Source: Ilex aquifolium
Taxonomy: Eukaryota > Streptophyta > Magnoliopsida > Aquifoliales > Aquifoliaceae
Assembly (NCBI GenBank): GCA_951799425.1
Contig: OX637399.1
Span: 14,252,501-14,316,500 of the forward strand
Length of the DNA stretch: 64,000 bases
Direction of reading: 5' to 3'
Each line of letters opens with the position of its first letter. The first letter of the stretch is position 1. Positions 12,665 to 23,217 of the stretch are shown here, piece after piece. Made by a program: the position numbers and the translations under genes. The notes beneath the pieces were generated by a model that made no database searches, was not told where the DNA came from, and saw only the letters and a program-made list of their open reading frames with translations.

Positions 12665-13657
12665 CTAGGTGCTGGTGCTGGGCCTTGCCTCCTCCTGAGT
12701 CTGCATATGCTCTCTCTCTAACTCTCTCTCCTCCTCCTCATCGAGCTCATCCTCCACCTCATAAACTCCTCGGGTAGGGGGGATCTCCTTTCTAGCTGCT
12801 GGGCCGCCACTATGACCTTGGCTCCTCTTAAAGGAAGCCTTGTTTAGTGTTCCCATTGGCTTTAGGATAATCATCTCCGGCCTCACCCTAATCCCATGGT
12901 CCTTGCATATCTCTGTGACTAAGGTGCCGAAGGGTAGCGAATTCCTCTTCACATCGCATCCCTTCTTCATCTCTATCAAAATTAACGATGGGAGGTCTAT
13001 GACGTGGCATTTACCAAGTGCGTATAGTAGATGGGCCATCTCAGGGAGGATCTCGTTCTTTCATTCGATTGGGGCAAAGTTCGAAACCGCAATCAAATTT
13101 AACATTTCGTACTTATCGGTTAGCTCCCCTTGTCAAATAAATCTCCGCCCCGTCCAAGAAAAACCAGCCATCCCCGTTAGCTCCGCCCCCACAATGTTCA
13201 TCGCCACGTTCTTCCTTGGGGGATATGTAGGCCTTGGTACCCTTGGTACCTCTTGTCTCATCTCTCAAATATAGTCTTCATCCACGTCGATGTGAGTCCC
13301 CTTCACATAGCTTTTTAGCGCCCCATTGACTATTTCGGCGTTGGAGTAAAACTCCCGCACCAAGTCAACCACGACCTCTTCGCCGTTTCGCAAGTACCAC
13401 ATCCAACCTCTCCTCTCCATATCTGCAAAGATTCCTAACTTTGCAAAATCACTCAAAATCACATTTCGCTAACATACCACAGCATGGTTTTGGTAAAAAT
13501 TTTGTATCTATTTGCTTTGAGCACGATAGAGAAGCGGGTTTGATCATATCTTCGTGTAATGGGCCTCCCCTCTCTCTCCTCGATGACTTCTTCCACCATA
13601 TTAGGTTCTTAACTAATTGGGCTGCACCTAACAGGGAGCTTGACTCTTGGAGCCATG
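12665..13657 (-). pseudogene. Env-like ORF3 (Transposase_32-type), broken
   Basis: This is the third ORF of the Y element, in the place where Athila elements keep an env-like gene. The likely start is the ATG at 13657. The reading passes several stops and at least one frameshift (near 13460). Readable parts are the central domain (GIFADMERRGWMWYLRNGEE, then REFYSNAEIVNGALKSY, complement of 13265-13440) and the C-terminal part 12665-13039, which ends in an acidic tail (EDELDEEEERELEREH) and STST. The central domain looks like the plant-specific family often labelled putative plant transposon protein; its biochemical role is unknown. Stops mean this copy makes no full protein. Confidence 0.65.
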
Positions 13658-13863
13658 GTTTTTCGGGTTTGGGAGTGTTAGGGCTTGAAAGACTTGATTT
13701 TCTTGTGAGAATGAGGATTTTTGATGTTGTAATGGCTTTGGTGTGGTCGATTTGGGGTAGAAATTGGGAATGAGTGGTATTTTGAGGCTTGGGTAGTGAA
13801 AGGTCAACCTAGGGTTTAGAGGTTTTTGAAGGGTTTTGGGATTTTTGAAATGGGGAAGACGAA

Positions 13864-13880
13864 CCAGGCTTTTATATTCT
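13864..13880 (-). promoter_or_regulatory. Putative TATA box of env-like ORF
   Basis: On the minus strand this reads AGAATATAAAAGCCTGG, a good plant TATA box, about 210 bp upstream of the env-like ATG at 13657. It lies immediately downstream of a palindrome cluster matching the one in the LTR, whose own TATA box follows the cluster in the same order. This suggests a separate internal promoter for ORF3; no transcript evidence is available. Confidence 0.5.
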
Positions 13881-13890
13881 AAGAGTTGAC

Positions 13891-14192
13891 ATTCGAACGT
13901 TGACGACATTCGAACGTATGTAGTAGAATTTTATAAAGAATGTTCGAACGTGAGGCTGTCATTCAAACGTGGTGAGCTTCCAGTACTTTTGAGTTCTGTC
14001 AGAGACCAAAGTACTGTAAGTTCTTCTCGTTCGAACGTGTTTTTGGCGTGCGAACGTGGTACTCTCGTTCGAACGTTCTATTGGCGTTCGAATGTGTTGA
14101 GCTCCTAGTACTTTTTGTTTCCATCAGAAGCTTCATCAGAGACTGAGTACTGCAAGCAGGTAACGTTCGAACGTCGCTTGGCGTTTTAACGT
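13891..14192 (-). promoter_or_regulatory. GTTCGAACG palindrome cluster upstream of env-like ORF
   Basis: At least eight full or near copies of ACGTTCGAACGT are present (for example 13891-13900, 13905-13918, 13941-13950, 14028-14039, 14066-14078, 14162-14176). The same word is clustered in U3 of the Y LTR (10177-10520) and nowhere else in the window outside family Y. The role is unknown; position upstream of a TATA box points to transcriptional control. Confidence 0.6.
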
Positions 14193-14468
14193 CAGATCAA
14201 AAATCAAAAGTTTTTCTGCACATTAATATACACAATAAGAGAGGGCTATTTATTGAACCAAAAATTCATGGCGTCTCAGGATAAGTCCCTACCCACGCTT
14301 TAGGTTGGTATTCTTGGACATTCCTTACTTGGCCCATGTTTTCATTTCAGTCAAAAGAGTTTGTACAAAAATATTTTTTTACATTTTTTTACAAAAATTC
14401 GGATCCTTGGCTTTCATCCCCGAAACACAAATTTTTCATAGTTTTGGTAGAAAGCAGTCTAATCTGAG
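14193..14468 (-). pseudogene. Tail and 3' UTR of zinc-finger ORF (Y copy)
   Basis: Read on the minus strand, 14467-14459 encodes Ser-Asp-stop, as at the end of the Y2 zinc-finger ORF (50990-50998). The following bases then match Y2 51000-51200, including the TTTTGTACAAA word and the unit ATGGGCC(A/G)AGTAAGGAA. The rest of the ORF is missing because of a junction with a Y LTR fragment at 14469. This shows that the older Y element carried the same cassette, upstream of its env-like gene. Confidence 0.6.
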
Positions 14469-15537
14469 TGATACTCATTCCTCTTACTAAAGAGTGAATG
14501 AGAAACTACTCACTCTTCATGACTTTGGTAAAGCTAGAAAAGTGAGTGATACTCATTCCTCCAAGTAGAGGAGTTACAAGGTAAGTCACAATAAACAAGG
14601 AGCCGATCTTCGACAAAGAATGAGTGAATCACGTTCCACCCTTCACGGCTTTGACAAACTCTAGAAAAGTGGAAAAGTTTCACTCCTCTCAGGGAAAAAG
14701 CTCAAGTAATAGAAGTGAATGAAACAAGTATTGAAAGTAGAAGAAAGCTAGTCACTTTTGGAGGGTTTCCTCCTCAACCAAAAGTAATCTATCTCTCTCT
14801 ATGCATGTAATTGAAAACCTAAGTCTAAGACTAACAAAGTAAGAAAATGTTGGTCTAGTGCCAACCCAACTCTCCTTTGAAGATCCCTCAATGAGAGTAT
14901 TTATAGGCAAAGAGGAGGGGGGCAAGGTAGTGTGGATGAATAGTACAAGGCATTGAAAGTCCAAGTGAAAGTCCGAATGTCCGGAGAGAAGATCAACCAC
15001 TCTACAGCCTGTCTTGGGACAACGTTCGAATGTTGTTTGGCGTTCGAACGTTGCTTCTGTCTTTGCTAGATGGGCGTTCAAACGCTAGATGGGGTCTGAT
15101 CTTCCCACTCAAGTGGCCTGTGGTCTTCTGGAGATCTACTTCCATACGCTTTGAACCACTGCCTTTGCACTCATTAGCCTGGTCCTTAATAGTGGAGGAG
15201 AACGTTCGAACGTGAGTGGGCATTCGAACGTGGTACTCAAGTACTTCAATGTTTTTCTTCTTATTTGCAACACGTCATGTCTCAGCTGTATGGTCTACAA
15301 ATAATTCAAGGGAACGTTCAAATGTGAGTTGGCGTTCGAACATTCTTGCTTTGTTCCAAGCTTTTCCAATTTTGTCCCCCAATATGCTGGTGTTACATTC
15401 AATTTTGATATTTGTTGCCCTTGAGCCCATATTCTCTTTAGGACATGAAATGTCATCATTTAAACTCCATAAAAGTATAATTAGTCTTAAAAAGGCATAG
15501 TGATATGCTAATTTTAACTACTAATCACACCCCCAAC
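14469..15537 (-). repeat. Partial 3' LTR of a second Y element
   Basis: The minus-strand LTR start is at 15537 and the segment corresponds to roughly the first 1.07 kb of the Y LTR, with the same GTTCGAACG palindromes (about 15020-15345) and the TATA region. It breaks off at 14469. It is closely similar to 9640-10701, so the two are related copies and the arrangement is a partial tandem repeat of the Y 3' end. Confidence 0.75.
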
Positions 15538-16062
15538 CTAAATATTGCTAGTCTCTAGTAATACAACAACAATTGAATAAAAATCTATTTATAATGCCTT
15601 TTTCGTAGGTCATCCGGTTGCATTTAGCGTATGTAACAAGCCGTTAAACCACTAGGTTTGCCGTAGTGGACGAGTGTTGTCTCGTGAGGGTTTTCAGTGT
15701 AGCTACCCACAAACTTCAGTCGAACATAAGTGTATGTGGGATTGCTGGTTAAAGTAAGTTAGCATCATGGTTGTTGGGACACCCAACCCTCAATTTATGA
15801 CTTATATCCTACACATTTCTTTTCCATAGGTATTTATTCTATTCAAAAATTAGCATCTGTCACATTGGTATTTGAAATTCCCTGTGTAGCAGGAATATCA
15901 TTCTAGCAACAAGAATTGTTATATAACAAACATTCCATGTTACAACCTTTCATGGATAGCTTTGATTTCACAAACCTCTTTTAGAATGTTCTCAGCAAAA
16001 AATCGCTCCGATTATAGTGACTTGTATCTCAAGGGACATGTGATCAGATAATGGCCAATCGA
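15538..16062 (-). mobile_element. PPT and internal 3' fragment of second Y element
   Basis: The sequence matches 10702-11240: stem-loop and PPT next to the LTR, then the conserved 3' block. It stops at about 16062, where an element A LTR fragment in plus orientation begins. No coding sequence is present. Confidence 0.7.
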
Positions 16063-16286
16063 GCTCAAGATCTGTCACTTGGGGGTCCCACCTATGCTTC
16101 TCCCGCTTGTCCCCTGACATCTTTTACACACATATAAGCCTCCTTCACTTCAAGTTGGACTTTGGAGGCTCAAGCATGAATGAGGAAGAGAGAGAAGAGG
16201 CAAGCCAAGAGAGTTGCTGGCTAGGCTTCTCCTAGCTTGCACAAGCCATCAACTCAGCCTCCTATGGATGGGAAGCCTGTCACACC
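16063..16286 (+). repeat. Element A 5' LTR, left fragment
   Basis: This segment matches 59995-60216 of the A 3' LTR (GGGGGTCCCACC, then an ACACATATAAGCC TATA-like word near 16130). About 410 bp at the LTR start, where the CCTTCCGGAAGG palindromes would be, are missing. It is interrupted after ACACC (16282-16286) by element Z. Confidence 0.75.
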
Positions 16287-17667
16287 TGATGAGTGGGTTT
16301 TATACCTACGAATTGCGTAATTTCGGCTTGATGAAATTGCAAGTTTTCAATTATTTTAGGTTTCTTTTTATTTGTTTTGTGTGTTCTGATGTTATTTTGT
16401 AGGGATCATCATTTGGAAGGAAACAAGAACATTTGACAGGAAACAAAGTCAATTTGGAGCCTAAGTGTTGGATTTTTTAAGGTTAAGCAACAAGGGAAAC
16501 TCTAGGCTTAAAAAGGGATCAGCGTAGCTACGCTAGGACTAGCGCCCCTGCGCTTGAAAAGCAGTAACTCAGCGCCCCTGCGCTTGAAAAGCAGTAACTC
16601 AGCGCCCCTGTGCTGATTTTAAGCGCTGTTGCGCGTGTGTTGGCTCTGGACGCGAATTCGGGCTTGTTTTTTAGCCGAAATTGAACTCTAATGCCTTATA
16701 TATGCTAGGGTTTGAGTGGGGACATAAGAATACTGATTTAGGGGGCTTCTATCATAGGAAAAAGGACCAAGGATTAATAGAAAATTGAAGGCAAGAATCG
16801 AAGGATACGACGCGAAGAAAATCGGGATTGAAGGCTAAAGAGAGATTGAAGATTGCAACTAAGTTTTCATTCCTTTTCTCTTACTTTTAATTCTTGATTT
16901 TTTTGAGATGTTGTTTAATTTGAGGATGATGTTTTTAAATTACATTATGAACTAAATTTTTATTAAGATTGCAACGGAACCTAATGTTTAGTTAAATTGA
17001 TCTACTCTCGTTTCTAGTTCTTATTGATTATATATGAGTTGTTTATCATATTTTGTGCTTAATATATGATTGTGTGGCCACCAATTAATTTGATTCCCTA
17101 GATGAAATTGTGAGATGAATTCTAGGGATAGATCGGAATATGATAACATGCGTCTGGTTGATTCTTCTTAGGATTGAATAGCTGGGTTTGTGTATAGGAT
17201 AAGAATATACATATATGCTGTGTGTAACTTTTATGAGAGTTTGAACTTAATGAATCTGTTCCAACTTATTTTGCATAGGAATATATTAATTTAATTGGGA
17301 GAGATATGTTTATCTTACTATCGGAAGAGGTTTGATAAATAATTTTGAAGTCTTAGTTAATAACTTAATTTGATCAATTAGCTAGAAAGAGAGTGGAAAG
17401 ATTTATACGAAGCATTAGGGGAAGTTGTAATCTTAAATTCTTTTATCCAGTAAAATCACTCATTGGTCAGTAATTTTAGATTTAGTCTTAAATTAGTAAT
17501 TTCATAGTTCAATTCCAATTGTTTAAATAAAATCGAATTGATATAAAGTTAGTACTTGAAAGTTATTGGCAATAATTCTCCGTGGGAATGATACTCTACT
17601 TATCACTTTATTAGTTGTTGATCGTGTATACTTGCACGTAAATTGTCAATATCAAATTCGGACAACA
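16287..17667 (+). repeat. 5' LTR of element Z
   Basis: It begins TGATGAGTGGGTTTTATACC and ends GGACAACA, 1381 bp. U3 contains a perfect 14-bp palindrome AGCGTAGCTACGCT (16521-16534), followed by AGCGCCCCTGCGCT in a 30-bp unit repeated about two and a half times (16541-16615). A TATA-like TTATATATG follows at 16696-16704. The layout of palindromes then TATA box matches families V, Y and A. Confidence 0.8.
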
Positions 17668-17673
17668 AGTTTT

Positions 17674-17691
17674 TGGCGCTGTTGCCGGGGA
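17674..17691 (+). other. Primer binding site, tRNA-Asp type (Z)
   Basis: TGGCGCTGTTGCCGGGGA lies six bases after the LTR end and has one mismatch to the 18-nt complement of the plant tRNA-Asp 3' end, as in Y2. Confidence 0.85.
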
Positions 17692-17798
17692 ATTATTCTA
17701 GTAATTATTTCAATATTAATTTCAATCAATTTGATCTTAGTTTAAACTTATTTAATTTTTTCGTTTTAATTATTTTCGCAAGTATTATTGAATTTTGT

Positions 17799-19420
17799 AT
17801 GCAAACACGATCTACAGGTCAGGAGCTATTACCGTACGAAGACGAAATTGAAAGAAGGCTCCGAAACTTGCGAAAAGCATTGTCAAGAAGTAAATAATCA
17901 AGAAACTATGGCAGAAGATGGACAAAAATCGCTCAGGGATTATGCTATGCCGCTTGTCACAAAAATACAATCGAGCATTCAAAGGCCTGCAATTCAAGCA
18001 AATAGTTTTGAGATTAAGCCGGGTACCATCCAAATGATTCAGAATTTAGTGCAGTTTAGGGGTTTGCCTAACGACGATCCAAATGATCATTTGGTGAGTT
18101 TTTGGGAGATTTACGACACGTTCAAATACAATGGGGTTACCGAAGATGCGATTAAAATTTGACTTTTCCCTATCACACTTCGTGATAAGGCAAAGAGTTG
18201 GTTGCATTCTTTGCCGCCGGGTTCTATTACCACGTGGACAGATTTAGCTCAAAAATTCTTAGCTAAATTCTTTCCACCAGCAAAACTGCAAGGATGAGGA
18301 ATGACATCACTTCATTCGCACAACATGATTCTGAGACTCTATATGAAGCTTGGGAGCGATTCAAGGATTTACTCCGAAAATGCCCTCACAATGGTATTCC
18401 TAAGTGGTTGCAAGTTCAGACGGTCTACAACGAGTTGTTTAGTGCTACCCGAACCAGTATCGATGCAGCCGCAAGTGGGGATTTAATGGGAAAATTTTTT
18501 GATGAAGCTTACGAGTTATTGGAGACAACGGCTACCAAAAATTATCAGTGGCCCTCTGTAAGGATCAATCAACAAAATGTAGCAGGAATTTATGAAGTTG
18601 ATGCTATTACTGCACTGGCTGCACAGGTGGCTACGTTGGCAAAGAAGATTGATGCTTTAGGGGTGCAACCTATTCAAAGTGTGGCAATTGTTTGTGAATT
18701 GTGTGCCGGGAACCATCTGAGCAATCAATGTGCAATTAGTTCAGAGTCGGTACAATACGTTGGTAACTTCAACAGGCAGCAACATGGCAATAATTTCAAC
18801 AATTATAACCCTGGTTGGAGGACTCATCTGAACTTGTCTTGGAATAATAATAAAGCCCAAACTTCTACTCCAACACAATCATACCCATCAGGCTTTCAGA
18901 ATCAAGCTCCACCATAGCAGGAAAAGAAGTCAAATTTGGAGGAGCTGCTTTCCAGGTATATAGCACAAAGTGAGACAATGATGAATAGTATGGAAGTATC
19001 AGTCAGAAACTTGGAAAATCAAATGGGTCAGCTTGTTAATGCCATTAACAACCGACCTCAAGGCACTCTACCTAGCGATGCGGAGATCAATCCTAAGAGG
19101 GAAGGTAAGGAGCACTGCAATGCTATTTCATTACGAAGTGGAAAAGAGTTACTTGAAGTTGTTGGTGGAACTCCAAAACAATCACTTGGAGATGATAGGG
19201 AGGATGAAGAAAAGAATAGCAAGAATGTGAACCATGGAAAGGATGAAGAAGATCCAGTTATAAGCTATAATGGAGGCAAATTGAGACCTATGGTGCCTCC
19301 TGTGCCGTTTTCACAATGATTGCAAAAACAGAAGTGGGATAAACAGTTCTCTATATTCTTGGAAGTGTTTAAGAAACTCCAAATAAATATCCCTTTGGCA
19401 TGCCACATTTTTAAATAATT
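17799..19420 (+). pseudogene. Broken Athila-like gag of element Z
   Basis: The likely start is ATG 17799 (MQTRSTGQELLPYEDEIER). A frameshift near 17890 moves the reading to SLRDYAMP. The capsid-like part contains a stop at about 18160, then LRDKAKSWLHSLPPG and [16 protein letters not shown] (18294-18917). A degenerate CxxCxGNHLSNxC knuckle (near 18700) and YNPGW follow. Another stop is at 18915, and 18936-19319 covers the linker with ISLRSGKEL. The start of the protease-proximal region (INIPLACHI) is lost at 19420. The gag organisation matches Y2 residues 55-600. Confidence 0.75.
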
Positions 19421-19425
19421 CTTGA

Positions 19426-20744
19426 TGTGATAATGTGACTTCCGAATGCAAATGAATATGATATCCAGTACGAAATCTATGGAATGCCGGAAGTGCAGTT
19501 TTAAGGATTCGGGGTCGAAATGTGTGAAAATGGGCCCCCGGTCAAGGTGTTTGACCTACTTAATCCTAATTGTGATTAATGTGAGTGATTTTGGAGATTT
19601 AGGGAAGAAATATGATCCCTAAAATAAAAGTGCTAGTGTGTCAGTGGATAGTGCGGTAACCGGAGTAACCGGGACACTTTGGGGTGCATCATTTTGCATG
19701 CATTAGTGCATAATTAATTATTAAATGTGATAAACATATTAATATTGTAATCACAAATGTGTTTGGTGGAATGAGTGAGACAGTCGGTGTTGAAATAGAT
19801 ACAGTAACACTAAAAGGATCCATTGATAGAACCGAAGGGTCGTAGATCGGTACATTTGAGGTTTGTGTATATATTTATATGTTTTGAAAATGCTATTATA
19901 AGATGATAATAAATGATATAATTTAATAGCAATTCTTCAGGATTATGTGCTACGTATTTATGTGATTGAATGATATTTTGTACTGTGTATTGTGTATTGT
20001 GAAATGTGGCGCACTGTTTGAGACAAGGGCGTCGATGCCTGATCACTGGGCGTGTAGTGGTGTGCTCGCACTGTGGTGTTCCCGGGAGTTTTGGGAGACA
20101 CAGATCCATGTGGCATCGATTGCCCGATGAGGGGTAGTATGGATGTGATGTGGCTTGTGAATTCTTTGGAATTGGAATGATGTTGTTGTTCGATACGTGT
20201 ATCTACATACTTCAGTGTATTACTACCATTTTCATTTCATATACATCATGTATACTCACTGAGCGCGTGGTTTAGCTCACACCCCTATAGGTTCTACTTT
20301 TCAGGTACTGTAGAGGAAGATGCAGACCAGTCCACTGTCCAGTCGATTGAGTCTTGAATAATGTTAGGGTGACATCACTCAGGTTGAGTGTCGGTATGAC
20401 TAATTGTTGGGTTGTGTATTATATTTGTGAGAGATTATTATAACAGTTTAATAGTATATGATTGTAACAAACTCAACAAGCATACGTTGAGATGTATGTT
20501 ATGTGGGTGTGGGTTTTTGGTATATGTCTATAACCTGGGAAACAAACAATTGGTACAGGTGTTATATATGGTACATGTTATGAGACAGGTTTTACCATCA
20601 TGCTTAATGACTAAGGTGATGGAGGGTGTTGTTGCACCTGTGGGATTATTTAGTGTTTTATTAATCCAGATTATATATACGTAAACAGGTGTATCAAAAA
20701 CCTAGTCGCGTCTCATCCTTTGGAGACCAAGATGGGGTGTGACA
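19426..20744 (+). repeat. Probable solo or truncated chromovirus-type LTR
   Basis: The segment starts TGTGATAATGTGACTTCCG and ends GGGGTGTGACA, the kind of termini seen on Tekay and related chromovirus LTRs. It has the internal layout of those LTRs, with a GAGCGCGTGG...CTCAC word and TTTTCAGGTAC about 430 bp before the end. No target-site duplication is present, and its flanks are two different elements (Z gag on the left, A LTR on the right), so a deletion has removed at least one original flank. It has no partner in the window. Confidence 0.5.
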
Positions 20745-21720
20745 TGCAGAGAGAGAAGCTCTAGGAGGAAGACATAGTTTTTAGTGAGAGAAGTTAGTTT
20801 TTGGCATCTCCTTTACCCATTTTTACTTGTAATCTTTTTGAATACTCTTGTAAGCTTCATTTATTGTCTTTAATGTCATTTATTTCAAGTACATTACAAG
20901 TTTAGATACACCATTTAGATTCTACCATTTTTGTATTGAGTTCTCTTCATTTCAAGCTTTTAAAATGGGTATTCAATGCACTACATAGTTTAATTTTTTT
21001 TGCATTAAATTAAGTTCCAATCTTCATTTCTTCACAATGTCTCTTCACTTCATTTATGTTCTTGCATTAAATATGAGTAGCTAAGCTTAAAGTTGGCTAA
21101 TCCAAGGGAGAATTCCTCTTGGGTATGCTAAATCAACTCTTTTTCATTCCTCCTCGTAGTGTACGACGGTTTGGTTTGACTAGGTTGAGTGTGGACGTGG
21201 TTGTGAGTTCTTGATACACCGTAGACTTATCACGGGGTATGCTTGAATCCTCACCTCCATTTTAGTCCCGCGCTTCCTACGAATTAATCGAACGTCTAGG
21301 CACCATTGAAAGAACTTATTGAGTTGATTTGACATTCCCATTGGAATGACCTCTTTGGATTAGCCAACACTTGTTGCCATTTTATTTTCATCAAGAACAC
21401 AATTCACCAAAACTCAAACATCAAAGATTTTTACACTTTCCCTTTTTCACCAAAATCATCTTCAAAACAATTTACCTTCCTTCCCTGAGGAGACGACCTT
21501 GGAATATGAATTCCAAGTAAAAAAAGACACTCAAAAGTCTCTCTGCGCTTGGGGAGCACTTTTGTTCACACACACACACACACACACACACATTTCATTC
21601 ACACACCCGTTTTCCCATTTCTTGCATCGAACCCTAGTGAGAGTGACACTCACCCACACACATAAGCCATACACACATTGAGGGTTCATGTTCAGAAATT
21701 AGGAACGACAGAAGAAATCA
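20745..21720 (+). repeat. Element A 5' LTR, right fragment
   Basis: It picks up the A LTR (match to 60270-60812 and, inverted, to 62773 onward) about 60 bp after the point where 16286 left off, and ends GAAGAAATCA at 21720. It contains the CCCTGAGGAGACGACCTTGG word (21483-21502) and a (CA)n run (21570-21593). The PBS follows. Confidence 0.75.
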
Positions 21721-21728
21721 AGCATTTT

Positions 21729-21746
21729 TGACGCCGTTGCCGGGGA
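21729..21746 (+). other. Primer binding site, tRNA-Asp type (A)
   Basis: TGACGCCGTTGCCGGGGA has one mismatch to the complement of the tRNA-Asp 3' end and lies eight bases after the LTR end. Confidence 0.8.
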
Positions 21747-21925
21747 AGGCAAAGCGTTGAATTGAGAAGGTGATTTTCGGACATCGGAGGTAAGTCCCGT
21801 GAATTCTCATCAAGTGCTGAGGTACGTTGTTCCTTGTATATACTTTTGTTTACTTGTTTTTCATTTGTAGATATTGTTTTGTATGTGGGGACGGGACAAC
21901 CAAAATAGATTAGTTAGATAATGCT
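21747..21925 (+). other. Leader of element A
   Basis: This is the noncoding stretch between the PBS and an inserted family X LTR. No ORF is visible. It contains GGACATCGGAGGTAAGTCCC (a possible 5' splice-like GGTAAGT at 21788-21794), but no evidence for splicing exists. Confidence 0.5.
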
Positions 21926-23217
21926 TGATGAAAACCGTTGTTGTTCCTAACCTCTTAATATCATCCCTCAATGTGAATGTATGATGTGTGTATGAAGGGG
22001 AGTGTCACTCTCCCTTGGGATGATGTCAAAAGAAAGGGCAACGGAATGGTGGATGAATGAAATGAAATGAAATGCGTGTGTGAAGAAAAGTGCTCCCCAA
22101 GCGCAAGGAGTCTTTTGCTTGTCGTGTTTTACTTGGAATGAGTATTCCAAGGTCGTCTCCTCAGGGAAGGAAAGTTCAAGTGTGTGAAGGTGATTTTGTC
22201 AAAATAGAAAAGTGTAAAAATCTTTTAGTTTGAGTTTTGTGAGTGAAGTTTTTGAATGAAAATGCAATGGAAAACAAATGTTGGCTAATCCAAAGAGGTC
22301 ATTCCAATAGGAATACCTAATCAACTCGAAGTCTTCCTCGAATAGAGCTTAGATGAACGATTGATTCATGGGAAGCTAGGGACGAGATGGAGGTGAGGAT
22401 CCAAGCATAATCCGTGACTAGGCCTACGAGATATCAAAGACTCACAACCGCATCCACTCTCAACCCAGTCAAACCGAACCATCGTACTCTGAGAGGAGGA
22501 ATGAAAATGAGTTGAAGTGGCACACCCAAGAGGAGTTCTCCCTTGGATTAACCAACTTAAAATCTAGCTACTCATGGTAAAAGGAAAGACATGCATAATG
22601 TAAAGAGACATGTAGAAGAAATGAAGATTAGAACTTGTATTAATGCTAGGAGAATGTAAGCTACATAGGAGAATTCATTTCATAACTAAAAACATAGCTT
22701 GAAGATAAAACCCAGCAGAAAAATAAAAGTGCAAGAGCATTTGAATTAAACTTGGTTAGACTAGAATTAAAAGAGATTACAATAGAAGAAATAAAGATTA
22801 CAAGGGAACCACAACTTACTGCAATGAAATGGGAGAAGAAAATGCAAAAACATAAATTTTATCTCTATAGCACTATTCATCATCTTCTTCCTTGGACTAC
22901 TCCTAAGCTTAGGTAGCCACCCACAATGCTTGGTGAATGCTAAGTATATGGAGTGTGAGAGCTCTGCATTTTCGTCCATGAGGGTCCCCCTAGGTGTGTG
23001 ATAAGCCTCCCATCCATAGGAGGCTGAGTTGATGCATTGCACAGGCTAAGACAAGCCTAGCCTGCAACTCTCCTGGCTGTCACCTTCTCTCCCATCCCCA
23101 TTAATGCTAAAGTCTTCCACAAAGGTGTAGGAATCATGTAAATGTGTAAGGGATGTCAGGGGACAAGTGGGGGAATCAATGGTGGGACCCCCAAGCAAGT
23201 GGAGCATGGTTTACAGG
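21926..23217 (-). repeat. Family X LTR, 3' portion (minus strand)
   Basis: On the minus strand this is the last 1.29 kb of a family X LTR, ending TTTTCATCA at 21926. Its first 0.51 kb lies at 34916-35426; the two parts are separated by a complete Tekay element. The LTR has no matching duplication at its outer ends (ATGCT on the left, GACAA on the right), unlike the other three X LTRs. Confidence 0.75.

Larger units (their letters stand above)
8913..14468 (-). mobile_element. Athila-like family Y element, 3' half
   Basis: In element order (minus strand) this holds the last codons and 3' UTR of a zinc-finger ORF (14468 to about 14230), a palindrome cluster and TATA box, an env-like pseudogene, a noncoding block, PPT and the 3' LTR. 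Gag-pol and the 5' LTR are absent: sequence upstream of 14468 is replaced by part of another Y LTR. The 3' block (10721-12250) matches that of Y2 (51595-52560), which ties the two to one family. Confidence 0.75.
16287..19425 (+). mobile_element. Athila-like element Z, 5' part only
   Basis: An LTR (16287-17667), a tRNA-Asp PBS (17674-17691) and a broken gag (17799-19420) are present. Protease, RT and integrase are missing because the element stops where another LTR-like segment starts (19426). It sits inside the 5' LTR of element A. Confidence 0.75.

Noticed and set aside
12840..13274. A 144-codon plus-strand frame opposite the env-like gene
   Set aside because: It is the antisense of the env-like pseudogene and has no recognisable features.
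16541..16615. A CRISPR-like short repeat array
   Set aside because: The 30-bp unit is a direct tandem repeat without spacers, in a plant LTR.
19426..20744. A confident solo LTR with duplication
   Set aside because: Termini look right, but flanks TTTGA/CTTGA-type on the left and TGCAG on the right do not match and belong to different elements, so only a probable LTR is reported.
21570..21593. The (CA)n run as a regulatory site
   Set aside because: It is a simple microsatellite in the element A LTR and is absent from the other copies.
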